Source of the DNA: an uncultured Bacteroidia bacterium
Lineage (GTDB): Bacteria > Bacteroidota > Bacteroidia > Bacteroidales > Prolixibacteraceae
Assembly (NCBI GenBank): GCA_903905505.1
Contig: CAIVGL010000126.1
Span: 42,548 to 106,547 of the forward strand
Length of the DNA: 64,000 nucleotides
Direction of reading: 5' to 3'
A program made the translations under genes and the position numbers. The notes under the pieces were generated by a model. That model worked only from the letters and a program-made list of their open reading frames with translations. It searched no databases and was not told the origin of the DNA. Every line of letters starts with the position of its first letter. The stretch's first letter is position 1. This document shows positions 51,471 to 61,887 of this stretch, one piece after another.

Positions 51471-52931
51471 ATGAGCAAGGAAATATTGAGTCTAGAACCT
51501 AAAATAGTTTGGGAGAACTTTTACAAGCTTACACAAGTTCCTCGGCCCTCCAAGAAAGAGGAGAAAATTCAAGCTTTCATGATGGAGTTTGGAAAAGGTC
51601 TTGGCCTTGAGACAGAAAAGGATGGTGTTGGTAACATCGTTATTCGGAAGCCTGCTACCCCTGGAATGGAAAATCGAAAGGGGATTATTTTCCAAGGTCA
51701 TTTAGATATGGTTCCTCAGAAAAATAATGGGACTGAGCATGACTTTGAGAACGATCCTATCGACGCTTGGATTGATGGTGAATGGGTACGTGCTCGCGGA
51801 ACCACGCTGGGCGCGGATAATGGTTTAGGAGTGGCGTGCGCCATGGCTGTATTAGCTTCAAACAATCTGGTGCATGGTCCTTTGGAAGCCTTGTTTACCT
51901 GTGATGAAGAGACTGGCATGACGGGGGCTTTTGGATTAAAGCCCAATTGGTTGAAAGGAGATATTCTGCTGAATATGGATTCGGAAGAGGAGGGGGAACT
52001 TTATGTTGGTTGCGCTGGTGGTGTCAATGCGGATATTGAATTCGAATACGATCTGATAGTTGTTCCAGAAGGTGTAAAGGCTCTTAAATTGGTTGTTTCT
52101 GGCCTTAAAGGGGGTCATTCAGGATTGGATATTAACCTCGGAAGAGGGAATGCAAATAAGATGATCTTTCGATTTTTAAAATATGCCACGCGTGAGTTAG
52201 ACATTCGATTGGCAGAGGTAAGTGGTGGTGGTATGCGTAATGCTATACCGCGTGAAGCTTCTGCGGTAGTTGTTGTTCCTGTTGAGAATTTAAACTTGCT
52301 TCAGGAGGCAGTGTTGCACTATGAATCGATCTTTAAATTAGAGTTAGGTGCAGTAGAACCTACTCTAAGTTTCACATTTGTTGAGGTTGATACGCCTAGC
52401 TCTCTGATTGAAGAACGTATTCAGGATGATTTAATTGATAGTATTTGTGCTTGCCCGAATGGGGTTATACGGATGAGTGATGGCATGGCTGGAATGGTTG
52501 AAACTTCAACGAATCTCTCGACAGTGAAATCTACCGATGGAGTAGTGGTGGTTAAATGTCTTTTACGTAGTTCTGTTGATTCGGCCAAGCAAGATCTTAT
52601 CGAGATGGTGGATAGTGTTTTTGCATTAGGCGGCGCTATGGTCTCTTTTTCAGGTGACTATCCTGGCTGGAAACCGAATATGGACTCGCAGATTTTAGCT
52701 GAGATGAAATCGATCTATCAAACAAAATTTGGACGCATTCCTGATGTTCTTGGTATACATGCTGGCTTAGAGTGTGGTATACTTGGTGGCGTTTATCCCA
52801 ATTGGGATATGATCTCTTTTGGTCCTACCATGCGTTCTCCACATTCGCCTGATGAACGGGTGAATGTCCCTTCGGTCGTTAAATTCTGGGATTTTTTAAT
52901 TGAAATTTTAAAACATACCCCTGTGAAATAG
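51471..52931 (+). CDS. pepD: Aminoacyl-histidine dipeptidase (M20)
   Basis: The start is ATG 51471 (MSKEILSLEPKIVWENFYKL), preceded by AGAAAG, giving 486 residues; the longer frame begins at a TTG. M20C metal ligands are in IFQGHLDMVPQK, GTTLGADNGLGVACAMAV, LFTCDEETGMTGAFGL and GIHAGLECGILGG. It hydrolyses Xaa-His and other dipeptides with two divalent metals in the cytoplasm. A hairpin lies about 30 bases downstream. Confidence 0.94.
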   Translation: MSKEILSLEPKIVWENFYKLTQVPRPSKKEEKIQAFMMEFGKGLGLETEKDGVGNIVIRKPATPGMENRKGIIFQGHLDMVPQKNNGTEHDFENDPIDAWIDGEWVRARGTTLGADNGLGVACAMAVLASNNLVHGPLEALFTCDEETGMTGAFGLKPNWLKGDILLNMDSEEEGELYVGCAGGVNADIEFEYDLIVVPEGVKALKLVVSGLKGGHSGLDINLGRGNANKMIFRFLKYATRELDIRLAEVSGGGMRNAIPREASAVVVVPVENLNLLQEAVLHYESIFKLELGAVEPTLSFTFVEVDTPSSLIEERIQDDLIDSICACPNGVIRMSDGMAGMVETSTNLSTVKSTDGVVVVKCLLRSSVDSAKQDLIEMVDSVFALGGAMVSFSGDYPGWKPNMDSQILAEMKSIYQTKFGRIPDVLGIHAGLECGILGGVYPNWDMISFGPTMRSPHSPDERVNVPSVVKFWDFLIEILKHTPVK

Positions 52932-52963
52932 GTTTCTTGTCTAAACGTTTAATCAGGTATAAG

Positions 52964-52992
52964 GCCCTGGGGATTTGATGAATCTCCAGGGC
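52964..52992 (+). terminator. Probable terminator after pepD
   Basis: GCCCTGGGGATT (52964-52975) pairs with AATCTCCAGGGC (52981-52992), one G-T pair, 5-base loop. The T-run is short (TTTGTC). Confidence 0.65.
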
Positions 52993-53052
52993 TTTGTCGT
53001 ATTGAAAAATTTGCTAATTCATTCATAGTCTATAACATCAAAGATTATTTTG

Positions 53053-53060
53053 TATGTTTG
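53053..53060 (+). promoter_or_regulatory. -7 box upstream of the propeller regulator gene
   Basis: TATGTTTG matches TAnnTTTG, 57 bases before the ATG at 53117. No -33 TTTG was found at the right distance. Confidence 0.5.
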
Positions 53061-53116
53061 TAGTAGTTTATTGTCTTGTTGATTAACGGAAATTTAAACT
53101 TAACTAATCCTATTTT

Positions 53117-56032
53117 ATGACAAAGAGAGTCTTTCTTGTCATCTGTTTTTTTGTTTTCTTCTTGAATCTTGCTTTTTCTCAGATAAAAAATATTGGAGTT
53201 CCATTTATTCGGAATTATCCAAAAAGAGATTATAAGGCAGGGACTCAAAATTGGGGTATTGCCCAAGATCAAAAAGGGTTCATGTATTTTGCCAACAACG
53301 AAGGTTTACTGACCTTTGATGGTGTGGCCTGGCAATTGTATCGCATGCCAAACTCTTCCATTATGAGATCTGTTTATATCACTGAGACTGGAAATATCTA
53401 TGTCGGGGCGTATGATGATTTTGGGCGGATGGTTTATGCACCTAACGGAAAATTGGAATTTCAATCGTTGAGAAAATACGTTCCAGTACCAAATCAAAAA
53501 TTCAATGATATTTGGAATATTACCTCTTTTGAAGGGAAGATGATGTTTCAGTCGTATGCAAGTGCTTTTATTTTTTCGAATGATACGGTATGTACTGTTA
53601 TTAAGGCACCTTCACGTTTCCAGAACTCATTTAAGGTGAAGGAAAAGCTCCTCTTCAACGATTTTGATAATGGATTATTCGAACTTGTAAATAATCGTCT
53701 TGTTCCGTTGTCTGGCTGTCAGGCTTTAATAGGAGAGGAGATCTCCGCAGTAATTCCAGTTGCTTCCACCGATCAAATGCTGATTTGCACATTAAAAAAA
53801 GGGGTTTTTGTTTACGATGGAAAGCAATTAGCAGAGTGGAAGGTTCCTGTAAATGCTTACTTTAAGAACAATCAAATTTTTTGTGCGTCACTCATACAGA
53901 ATCAATATTACGCCATTGGAACCATTCAAGATGGAGTTATTATTCTAGATAGCAGTGGTGCAATCATTCAGCATATCAATCGGGATAAGGGGTTGCAGAA
54001 CAACACCGTTCTTGAGATAATGGCTGATCGTTCTGGTGACTTATGGCTTGGATTAGATAATGGCATTGATTATGTTAATATCAATTCTCCGATAACTTTT
54101 TTAAAACATTCGGAGGGGATTGGTGCAGGGTATACCTCTTTGATTCATAAGGGCAAGCTATATTTAGGGACCAATCAAGGGCTATTTGTGCGGGATTGGA
54201 ATGGAAAGGGACAACAAAGTAAGCTAACCATGATTCCTAACACTTCTGGTCAAGTGTGGTATCTTGGGGTTCATGATGGGGTATTGATTTGTGGGCATAA
54301 CAATGGCTCATTTGAGATAAATGGCGAGAGTGCAACGTTAATTAGCAAGATTCCTGGTGGTTGGAAATATCACATCTTAAAACGTTTTCCTAATTATTTA
54401 ATTGGGGGCACTTATGGGGGGATGATCTACTTTAAGAAGGAGAATGGGACTTGGAAATATATGGGTCAGATCAAGGGTTTTGACGAGTCATTTCGAGTTT
54501 TTGAGGAGGATAATGAGGGGAATATTTGGATGAGTCATGGGTTTAAAGGGATTTATAAGATAAGCTTTGGTTCCACTCTTGAACAAGTTCAGTCGTATCG
54601 CTACTATACAACGAAAGATGGTCTTCCCACAAATTACAATCTGAATGTCTTTAAACTTAAAGGACAGATCGTGTTTACCACAGGTGCTGGTATATACCAT
54701 TACGATTTCCAGAATGATCGTTTTGAGAAATCACCTTCGATGAACCAACTTTTAGCTCCGGTTTATGATTTTACCTACCTCAAGGAAGATGACAATGGTA
54801 ATATCTGGTATGTTGCTTGGTATAATGCCATTCACCGTGCTGGTGTATTTCGGATGCAAGAAGATGGTTCACTAAAGCATATATCTGCTCCGTTTGTGTT
54901 GTTGAATAGTAAGTTCATAAGCGGGTTTCAGTCGATTTATCCATTCTCAAATGAGCATCTATTTTTTGGTAATGAGGATGGATTTGCCCATTATTCACCT
55001 GCGGCACATTTTAGTTATAATCCTGAATTTACGACCTACATTACGAAAGCTGTAGCCTTAAATATTGATAGTGCTTTTTATTATGGCCATGTAATCCATT
55101 CTAATAAGGGGCAAACAAATAGGAAGTTTACCTTTAATTATAAAAAGAATGCGTTTAAATTCTATTATTCTTCCCCTGTTTATGACAATCCAGGCAGTGT
55201 GGAGTATAGTTTTAAATTATCTGGATTGAATAACGAATGGTCCACTTGGAGTAGTTCTGCATCTGTTGAGTTTGCATTATTACCTGAAGGAAACTATGGA
55301 TTTAATGTCAAAGCTCGGAATTCATTAGGCGTTGAGAGTCGTAGCGATGAATTGCTTTTCGTGGTTAGTCCACCTTGGTATAGATCTCCGCTAGCCATTG
55401 GATTTTATGTGGTTTTAATTTTATTGTTTTCTGTCCTATTAGCCTGGTTGTTTGTAAAGCGTATAGATGTGTCACGCCGAAAGGAGCGTTTGCGACATTT
55501 ACGGGATTATCGACAGAAAGAGAACGATTTTATCCAACAGGTTGCTCTGTCGGAACGTAAGATCATTGAATTGAAGAATGAGAAGTTGAAAAATGAGATG
55601 ATTCATCGCGACAAGGAATTAGCGAATCAGACGATGGATTTAATCCATAAGAATAAGTTTTTGTCGAAGATTAAGGAGGATTTAGAGAAGATCAAAGAGG
55701 GCTCTGGTGACGATTATTTAAAAAGTAAGATCTCCTCATTGGTTTCGAAAATCAGTAAAGATGTGGATCATAATAAGCAATGGGAAGTTTTCGAGACGGC
55801 TTTTGATGAGGTACACGAAGATTTTCTCTATCGACTTAAAGCCCGTTTCCCATCTTTAACTCCGAAGGAGTTGCGGCTATGTGCCTATTTGCGGATGAAT
55901 ATCTCAACCAAAGAGATTGCACCTTTAATGAATATCTCTATTCGTGGAGTCGAAATTTGTCGTTATCGGGTTCGTAAAAAACTTAACATTGATCGAGATA
56001 CCAATCTCACAAGCCTGATTATTGATCTTTAG
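53117..56032 (+). CDS. Membrane-spanning propeller/Y_Y_Y sensor with C-terminal HTH
   Basis: This 971-residue protein has a signal peptide (MTKRVFLVICFFVFFLNLAF), then repeated beta-propeller blades (NWGIAQDQKGFMYFANNEGLL; VLEIMADRSGDLWLGLDNGI; EDNEGNIWMSHG). A Y_Y_Y domain lies near 665-750 (VEYSFKLSGLNNEWSTWS). One membrane helix follows at about 757-778 (PLAIGFYVVLILLFSVLLAW), then a coiled coil and a LuxR-like HTH (TPKELRLCAYLRMNISTKEI to the C-terminus). There is no kinase or receiver, so it differs from hybrid two-component systems. It probably senses a glycan outside and acts at DNA from the membrane. It lies directly upstream of susC. Confidence 0.9.
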   Translation: MTKRVFLVICFFVFFLNLAFSQIKNIGVPFIRNYPKRDYKAGTQNWGIAQDQKGFMYFANNEGLLTFDGVAWQLYRMPNSSIMRSVYITETGNIYVGAYDDFGRMVYAPNGKLEFQSLRKYVPVPNQKFNDIWNITSFEGKMMFQSYASAFIFSNDTVCTVIKAPSRFQNSFKVKEKLLFNDFDNGLFELVNNRLVPLSGCQALIGEEISAVIPVASTDQMLICTLKKGVFVYDGKQLAEWKVPVNAYFKNNQIFCASLIQNQYYAIGTIQDGVIILDSSGAIIQHINRDKGLQNNTVLEIMADRSGDLWLGLDNGIDYVNINSPITFLKHSEGIGAGYTSLIHKGKLYLGTNQGLFVRDWNGKGQQSKLTMIPNTSGQVWYLGVHDGVLICGHNNGSFEINGESATLISKIPGGWKYHILKRFPNYLIGGTYGGMIYFKKENGTWKYMGQIKGFDESFRVFEEDNEGNIWMSHGFKGIYKISFGSTLEQVQSYRYYTTKDGLPTNYNLNVFKLKGQIVFTTGAGIYHYDFQNDRFEKSPSMNQLLAPVYDFTYLKEDDNGNIWYVAWYNAIHRAGVFRMQEDGSLKHISAPFVLLNSKFISGFQSIYPFSNEHLFFGNEDGFAHYSPAAHFSYNPEFTTYITKAVALNIDSAFYYGHVIHSNKGQTNRKFTFNYKKNAFKFYYSSPVYDNPGSVEYSFKLSGLNNEWSTWSSSASVEFALLPEGNYGFNVKARNSLGVESRSDELLFVVSPPWYRSPLAIGFYVVLILLFSVLLAWLFVKRIDVSRRKERLRHLRDYRQKENDFIQQVALSERKIIELKNEKLKNEMIHRDKELANQTMDLIHKNKFLSKIKEDLEKIKEGSGDDYLKSKISSLVSKISKDVDHNKQWEVFETAFDEVHEDFLYRLKARFPSLTPKELRLCAYLRMNISTKEIAPLMNISIRGVEICRYRVRKKLNIDRDTNLTSLIIDL

Positions 56033-56343
56033 TTAACATTTCCAATTTGTAGTATTCGTTTTTAGTATATCGTGTATTGTTGTATAAGATATATATCACC
56101 TAAATTACTAAATATCAATTTGTTGATTATTTATTGATGTATTTTTGATGTAATATAAAATTAGGTCTGATGTATTAATGTTGTATAGATTTTATCTTAT
56201 AACTGCTTATAAATACTTTAATTTGCGTCATAAAATTTAAATCAATGTTAATTTATCGCCATCTTAACATTAACTAATCTAGCTATTGTGGCGTAAATTA
56301 GAAACTAAGTTTTCATTAACTATTTTCAAAATTCTATTCATTT
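56033..56343. other. Intergenic region upstream of susC
   Basis: This 311-base, very AT-rich stretch lies between the regulator and susC, both plus strand. I see no small gene or strong hairpin. It probably holds a regulated promoter; no perfect TAnnTTTG box is evident, which fits an activator-dependent promoter but does not prove it. Confidence 0.5.
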
Positions 56344-59300
56344 ATGAAAAAAACAATTTTAGTTCTTCTAGTTCTTGTGTGCTCCTTGTTCGGTTATGGA
56401 CAGGGTATACAAGTAAAGGGGGTTGTTTCTTCTGCTGAAGACAAACAGCCTATTCCGGGAGTCAGTGTTGTGGTTAAAGGCACAACAACGGGCACCATTA
56501 CAACTGTTGATGGGTCTTATGCTTTAAGTGTCCCTCAGAATGCAACGTTGGTATTTTCTTTTGTCGGATTAACTTCGCAAGAGGTGGCTGTTAACGGTCG
56601 CGCTTCGGTTGATGTAGCATTAGTATCTACCGTATCAAGTATCGATGAGGTTGTTGTCGTTGGTTATGGCACACAAAAGAAAAGTGTGGTGACTGGTGCA
56701 ATCTCTAGTGTTAAAGCAAAGGACCTTGAAAAACTTTCTCCTGGTACACCAGAACGTGCGTTGCAAGGAAGAGTGGCTGGGGTTACCGTTGCGGCAAACT
56801 CTGGTGAACCTGGCACCGGATACACCATTCGTGTCAGAGGTATCACAACCTTTGGTGGTGGAAATAATCCGTTATGGGTTGTTGATGGTATCGTTGTTGA
56901 TGCAGGTGGTATTAATTACCTAAATCAATCAGACATTGAATCGATTGAAGTACTTAAAGATGCTGCATCTGCTGCTATTTATGGTACACGTGCTGCTACT
57001 GGGGTTATTCTGGTTACCACTAAAAAGGGTTCTGTAGGTAAATTGACCGTTAATTACAATGGTTTCTATGGAACTTCTAGTCCTGCTAAAACGCTTGACT
57101 TATTAAATGCCACTCAATATGGTACACTTTTAAATGAGCGTTCATTTACTAGTGGTGGAGATATTATCTTCCCTAATGTGGCCTCTTTAGGAGTGGGTAC
57201 CAACTGGCAGAAAGCTATTTTCAATAACAATGCTCATCGTTCGAATCATGAATTGAGTATGAGTGGTGGAAATGACAAGTCAACGTTCTACCTCTCATTC
57301 GGGATTCAAGATCAGCAAGGTATTGTAGCTTCTGATATCTCTAATTTCAAGCAAAAGAATTTCCGTTTAAATTCAACACATAAACTATCTAAGATTTTCA
57401 CATTCGGTCAAACCATTGGTTATACCCATCAGAAAAAATTAGGTGTTGGAAATACCAACAGTGAATTTGGTGGACCTCTATCGTCTGCAATAAATCTAGA
57501 TCCGGTAACAAAATTGGTGATCACGGATTCAGCTGTTGCAAATTCTTCGCCATATAGTAATAATCCTGTTGTTCGTGATGCGAAGGGCGATCCTTATGGA
57601 ATCTCTAGTATTGTTGGTCAAGAGATGACCAATCCACTTGCATATATTCAAACCCGCTTAGGATCTTTCGGATGGTCTGACAATTTTGTGGGTAATACCT
57701 ATTTGCAAGCTAATATTACCAAAGATATCGTGGTTAAATCTTCTTTAGGAGCTAAGATGGCTTATTGGGGAGATCAAGGATTTACGCCTGTTTCGTACCT
57801 AAGTGCTACAAATTCGGTTCTTAAGAATAATATATACAAGTCAAATAGTAATGTTCTTAATTACAATCTTGAGAATACAATTAGTTATTCGAAAAAGATT
57901 AGTGATCACGATTTCAACATCTTGTTGGGTCAGGGAGCTTATGTGGACAATATCGGAGGTTACACTGGTGTTTCTCTTTATGATTTGCCAATTAAGAGTT
58001 ACAAGGATGCTTCTTTTAGTTTCAATATTCCAGATTCTAAAAATCGTGTAGGTGGAGCGTATGATATGGTTGAACATCGTGTTACCTCTCTTTTTACACG
58101 TGTGAATTACAACTACCAAGAGAAATATCTATTTACTGGTATCTATCGTCGTGATGGTTCTTCAAGATTTGGAGCGAATCATAAATACGGTGTATTCCCA
58201 TCCTTCTCATTGGGTTGGGTCGTTTCAAAAGAAGATTTCTGGAAAACCAATGAGATCATCAATACCCTGAAAATCAGAGGTGGTTATGGAGTTGTCGGTA
58301 ACGATGCGATCAGTGATTTCGGTTATTTAGCAACTGTAGGTGGTGGATTTAATTATGCATTAGGTAATACAGGTTCGATTACTCCTGGTTATGCCCCTTC
58401 ATCACTTGATAATCCTGGTCTACGCTGGGAGCAAACCTCTCAAGCAAACATTGGTTTCGATGCGCGTCTATTTAATGACTTGACCGTAACTGTTGACTAC
58501 TTTAACAAAAAGACTTCAGGTATCTTAAGGCCAATTGTAATCCCTGGTTATGTAGGAGTATCTTCTTCTCCAGTGGGTAACATTGCCGATATGGAGAATA
58601 GTGGTCTCGAATTGGAATTGGGTTATCGTAAAAAACTTGGTGAGGTTAACTTCTCTGCAAATGGAAATATTGCTTATCTAAAGAATAAGGTGACTTATGT
58701 TGCTTCTGATGCTAACTTTATTAACGGTGATGCAGCCTTTCAATCGATGGGTCCTGTAACCAGAACTCAGGTTGGACAATCTTACAACTCTTTCTACGGA
58801 TTTAAGACAAACGGTATTTTTCAAAATACTGCCGATATTGCTGCTAACACGAATTCAACAGGTGGACTTATTCAGCCAACGGCAAAACCAGGTGACTGGA
58901 AATGGGTTGATACCGATAAGGATGGAGTTATTACCGATAAGGACAAAACCTTCCTTGGAAGCAATATCCCTAAATACACCTATGGCTTGACCTTGAATTT
59001 TGATTATAAAGGATTTGACTTTATGATGTTCGCACAGGGTGCCGCAGGAAGTAAAATATTCCAAGGTTTACGTCGTTTAGATATTGGTAATTCAAACTGG
59101 CAAGCCGTGGCAATGAGCCGCTGGACTGGCGATGGCACCTCCAATACATATCCCCGTTTGACAAGCAACGATACAAATGGCAACTTTGGTAAAATGTCTG
59201 ATTTCTATCTAGAAAATGGCGATTACCTCCGTCTTAAAGTTGTTCAACTTGGCTACTCCTTGCCAAGTAGTGTTTACAGTAAAATCGGCTTGTCGAAATT

Positions 59301-59448
59301 GCGATTTTATTTAAGTGCTGAGAATTTACTGACCATCACAAAATATACAGGATACGATCCTGAAATTGGCGGTGGCGTGTTTGGAATAGATAAAGGTGTT
59401 TATCCTCAGGCTCGTTCTTTGATGCTTGGCGTTCAATTACAATTTTAA
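56344..59448 (+). CDS. SusC-family TonB-dependent outer-membrane receptor
   Basis: This 1034-residue protein has a signal peptide (MKKTILVLLVLVCSLFGYG), a carboxypeptidase-regulatory-like domain (VKGVVSSAEDKQPIPGVSVV), TonB box-like DEVVVVGYGTQKK, a plug domain (IRVRGITTFGGGNNPLWVVDG, IESIEVLKDAASAAIYGTRA) and a 22-strand barrel ending RSLMLGVQLQF. It imports oligosaccharides captured by SusD. It is 13 bases upstream of susD. The downstream GH16 gene suggests a beta-glucan substrate. Confidence 0.96.
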   Translation: MKKTILVLLVLVCSLFGYGQGIQVKGVVSSAEDKQPIPGVSVVVKGTTTGTITTVDGSYALSVPQNATLVFSFVGLTSQEVAVNGRASVDVALVSTVSSIDEVVVVGYGTQKKSVVTGAISSVKAKDLEKLSPGTPERALQGRVAGVTVAANSGEPGTGYTIRVRGITTFGGGNNPLWVVDGIVVDAGGINYLNQSDIESIEVLKDAASAAIYGTRAATGVILVTTKKGSVGKLTVNYNGFYGTSSPAKTLDLLNATQYGTLLNERSFTSGGDIIFPNVASLGVGTNWQKAIFNNNAHRSNHELSMSGGNDKSTFYLSFGIQDQQGIVASDISNFKQKNFRLNSTHKLSKIFTFGQTIGYTHQKKLGVGNTNSEFGGPLSSAINLDPVTKLVITDSAVANSSPYSNNPVVRDAKGDPYGISSIVGQEMTNPLAYIQTRLGSFGWSDNFVGNTYLQANITKDIVVKSSLGAKMAYWGDQGFTPVSYLSATNSVLKNNIYKSNSNVLNYNLENTISYSKKISDHDFNILLGQGAYVDNIGGYTGVSLYDLPIKSYKDASFSFNIPDSKNRVGGAYDMVEHRVTSLFTRVNYNYQEKYLFTGIYRRDGSSRFGANHKYGVFPSFSLGWVVSKEDFWKTNEIINTLKIRGGYGVVGNDAISDFGYLATVGGGFNYALGNTGSITPGYAPSSLDNPGLRWEQTSQANIGFDARLFNDLTVTVDYFNKKTSGILRPIVIPGYVGVSSSPVGNIADMENSGLELELGYRKKLGEVNFSANGNIAYLKNKVTYVASDANFINGDAAFQSMGPVTRTQVGQSYNSFYGFKTNGIFQNTADIAANTNSTGGLIQPTAKPGDWKWVDTDKDGVITDKDKTFLGSNIPKYTYGLTLNFDYKGFDFMMFAQGAAGSKIFQGLRRLDIGNSNWQAVAMSRWTGDGTSNTYPRLTSNDTNGNFGKMSDFYLENGDYLRLKVVQLGYSLPSSVYSKIGLSKLRFYLSAENLLTITKYTGYDPEIGGGVFGIDKGVYPQARSLMLGVQLQF

Positions 59449-59461
59449 AAAATAGAGAGAT

Positions 59462-60973
59462 ATGAAAGAAAAAGTAAGTAGTTACTTATCTATAGCAGCA
59501 GCACTAATGATTTCATTGGTCTCCTGCGAAAAAGGGTTTGTGGATATCCAACCCAAAGGACAGTTCCTTTCAGGGAATTACTATGCAGATAAAGACCAGG
59601 CTTATGCAGCTCTTGTTGGAGTCTACGATATGGTACATAAGAATTCAGGTGGTTTCGAAAATATGATCACCATGATGAATGCTGGTTCTGATGATAATTA
59701 TGCTGGCGGTGGTGGACCAACTGATGGTGCCGGAATACATGGGTTCAGTAATTTTACCATGACTGCTCTTATTATGCCAGGGAGCTTCTGGAACGATTAT
59801 TATCAGGGGATTTTTAAAGCGAACACCTTGCTTTCAAAAATTGACAAGGTGAATATGGATGCCGCGTTGAAAACAAGATTTGCCGCAGAAGCAAAAGCTT
59901 TGCGTGCCTATTATTATTTCAATTTGGAGATCATGTTTAAAAATATCCCGCTGATACTTGATCCTATATCTGCAACTGATATGTATCAAGTCGTTCAGGC
60001 TACTCCAACAGCGGTCTATACACAGATTGAAAAGGATTTAACTGAAGCCATTGTTAATCTTCCTGCTACTGTGCCGGTTGCAACTGAAGCTGGTCGATTG
60101 ACTAAAGGTGCTGCTCAGGCCTTGCTTGGAAAAGTTTATCTATACGATAAGAAAGGCTCATTAGCAGCAGCTCAACTCGCTGAAGTAAATGGTACTCCAG
60201 GTGGAACTAGTCAATATGGCTATCATCTCGTATCAACCTTTGCCTCTCTTTGGGTGGTCTCGAATAAATTTAATACTGAGTCTATTCTTGAAGTTTGTCA
60301 TAGTAGTGTAGGAAGCTCTGGTTGGGGTAACTGGGGTAGTGGAAGCGACGAAGGAAATTCTGTGAATGTGATGGTAGGTCCACGTAACTACGTGAAATTA
60401 GGGGCTGGAGCTCCAGATCTACCTTCGGGATGGAGTTTTAATGTCTTCACTCAGGATTTCTATGATGCGATTAAAACTGATCCACGTTTTGCCGCTACCG
60501 TACTTGATCTGAAAGCTTTGAAAACTGCAAGTCAGGCCGATTATATTGGAGGCGATCAGAATACCGGCTATTTCCTAAATAAGTTTATGCCAAAACAAAC
60601 TGATGTTTCAACTGGATCGGGTGATGCAGTGCTAAACTACAAACAAGATACCTATGCTATCCGTTTGGCTGACACCTATTTGTTAGAAGCTGAAGCATTA
60701 GGAGCTACGGGTGCTAGAGCACAAGCGTTACTTGATGCTGTTCGATTAAGAGCGGGCTTAACTTCTGTTCCTGTTTCACTTGCTGCAATCAAAGCAGAAC
60801 GAAGATTAGAACTTGCAGGAGAAGGATATCGCTTCTTCGATCTTGTACGATGGGGTGATGCTAGTGCAAAATTGGCTAGTAGAGGTTTCGTCGCTGGTAA
60901 GCATGAAATCTTTCCAATTCCTTTCCGCGAATTACAAGGTACCAAACTGGTTCAGAATCCAGGGTACAATTAA
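59462..60973 (+). CDS. SusD/RagB-family glycan-binding lipoprotein
   Basis: This 503-residue protein has a lipoprotein signal (MKEKVSSYLSIAAALMISLVSC; lipid on the Cys at about 22), followed by GFVDIQPKGQFLSGNYYADK. It has the TPR-rich SusD fold with FAAEAKALRAYYYFNLEIMF, LLEAEALGATGARAQALLDAVRLRAGL and the family end IPFRELQGTKLVQNPGY. It caps the SusC barrel at the cell surface and delivers the glycan. Confidence 0.96.
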   Translation: MKEKVSSYLSIAAALMISLVSCEKGFVDIQPKGQFLSGNYYADKDQAYAALVGVYDMVHKNSGGFENMITMMNAGSDDNYAGGGGPTDGAGIHGFSNFTMTALIMPGSFWNDYYQGIFKANTLLSKIDKVNMDAALKTRFAAEAKALRAYYYFNLEIMFKNIPLILDPISATDMYQVVQATPTAVYTQIEKDLTEAIVNLPATVPVATEAGRLTKGAAQALLGKVYLYDKKGSLAAAQLAEVNGTPGGTSQYGYHLVSTFASLWVVSNKFNTESILEVCHSSVGSSGWGNWGSGSDEGNSVNVMVGPRNYVKLGAGAPDLPSGWSFNVFTQDFYDAIKTDPRFAATVLDLKALKTASQADYIGGDQNTGYFLNKFMPKQTDVSTGSGDAVLNYKQDTYAIRLADTYLLEAEALGATGARAQALLDAVRLRAGLTSVPVSLAAIKAERRLELAGEGYRFFDLVRWGDASAKLASRGFVAGKHEIFPIPFRELQGTKLVQNPGYN

Positions 60974-61007
60974 TTTTCAATAAAATAACTGATTAAAAAG
61001 TTTATAT

Positions 61008-61883
61008 ATGAAAAATAGGATGTTAAAATCAATAAATATATGGGTGGTACTGCTTAGCTTATTAAGCGTTTCACTTAACTATAGCTGTAAGGAATCAACT
61101 TATAGTTTAGATATAGCTCCGACAACTACTCAAGTTGTTATTGAAAAAGTCGCGGGTGCTGATGCCAATCACTGGATTCTGAGGAATAAATCGACCACAA
61201 CTGGTATCGCCTATTGGGACTTAGGAAATGGTGCTAAAGTATCAGGTAACGAGGTTATTGTTTTCTATCCTGATGTGGATACCTATACCATAACCTTAAC
61301 GCTTGTAACCAATGGAGGAATGGCAACCTCTTCAGTGATCCATTCACAAGCTGTTGCTGATCCAAAATCTGGAAACCTAGTTAAAGGTGGTAAGCTAGCT
61401 AACGCAGCCGATATCGCTCAATGGACTATTCAGCGAATCAATAATATGGATGCTTCTATTGTATTCGCTAACGGTTGGGCAACTATTGATAATACTCCTT
61501 GGACCTGGGGTCAAGTTGCAATCTACCAGCCAATTCAAGTGGTTGCTGGTCAGAAATACAAGGTTGATCTTGCGTTTAAAACCAATGGAGTCACCAATGG
61601 TTGGTTCAAGATTTATGCTTGTACTTCTCAGCCGGTACAGATGACTGAATACACGGGTAATATTTTAGTAGGAGAAATCGGAATTTGGGGCGATTGGTCA
61701 ACCCAAGGAGCTCCTTTGTCAGGATTGTTCTCCATCATTAATAACCCAGACTCTGGACTTAAAAGTGGAGGTGTCGTCACTTTTGCCACTAGCGGAACTA
61801 TTTGGCTTGAAATTCAAGCTGGCGCTATGGAATTAAATGACGGTGTGTCTTTTACAAATATTTCATTTAGAGGGGTACAATAG
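61008..61883 (+). CDS. Surface glycan-binding lipoprotein, PKD-like plus CBM-like domain
   Basis: This 291-residue lipoprotein has signal MLKSINIWVVLLSLLSVSLN followed by YSCKES (ATG 61008 or 61020). Residues about 35-120 are PKD-like (AYWDLGNGAKVSGNEVIVFYPDVDTY). The C-terminal half (about 130-291) is a beta-sandwich resembling CBM4/22-type modules, with exposed Trp residues in ATIDNTPWTWGQVAI and GEIGIWGDWS that could bind a glucan. It sits in the usual SusE/SGBP position after susD. Binding specificity is inferred from the adjacent GH16 gene. Confidence 0.85.
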   Translation: MKNRMLKSINIWVVLLSLLSVSLNYSCKESTYSLDIAPTTTQVVIEKVAGADANHWILRNKSTTTGIAYWDLGNGAKVSGNEVIVFYPDVDTYTITLTLVTNGGMATSSVIHSQAVADPKSGNLVKGGKLANAADIAQWTIQRINNMDASIVFANGWATIDNTPWTWGQVAIYQPIQVVAGQKYKVDLAFKTNGVTNGWFKIYACTSQPVQMTEYTGNILVGEIGIWGDWSTQGAPLSGLFSIINNPDSGLKSGGVVTFATSGTIWLEIQAGAMELNDGVSFTNISFRGVQ

Positions 61884-61887
61884 GTAA

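Noticed and set aside
53117..56032. Hybrid two-component system (HTCS)
   Set aside because: No histidine-kinase, ATPase or receiver domain follows the membrane helix; the cytoplasmic part is a coiled coil and an HTH only.
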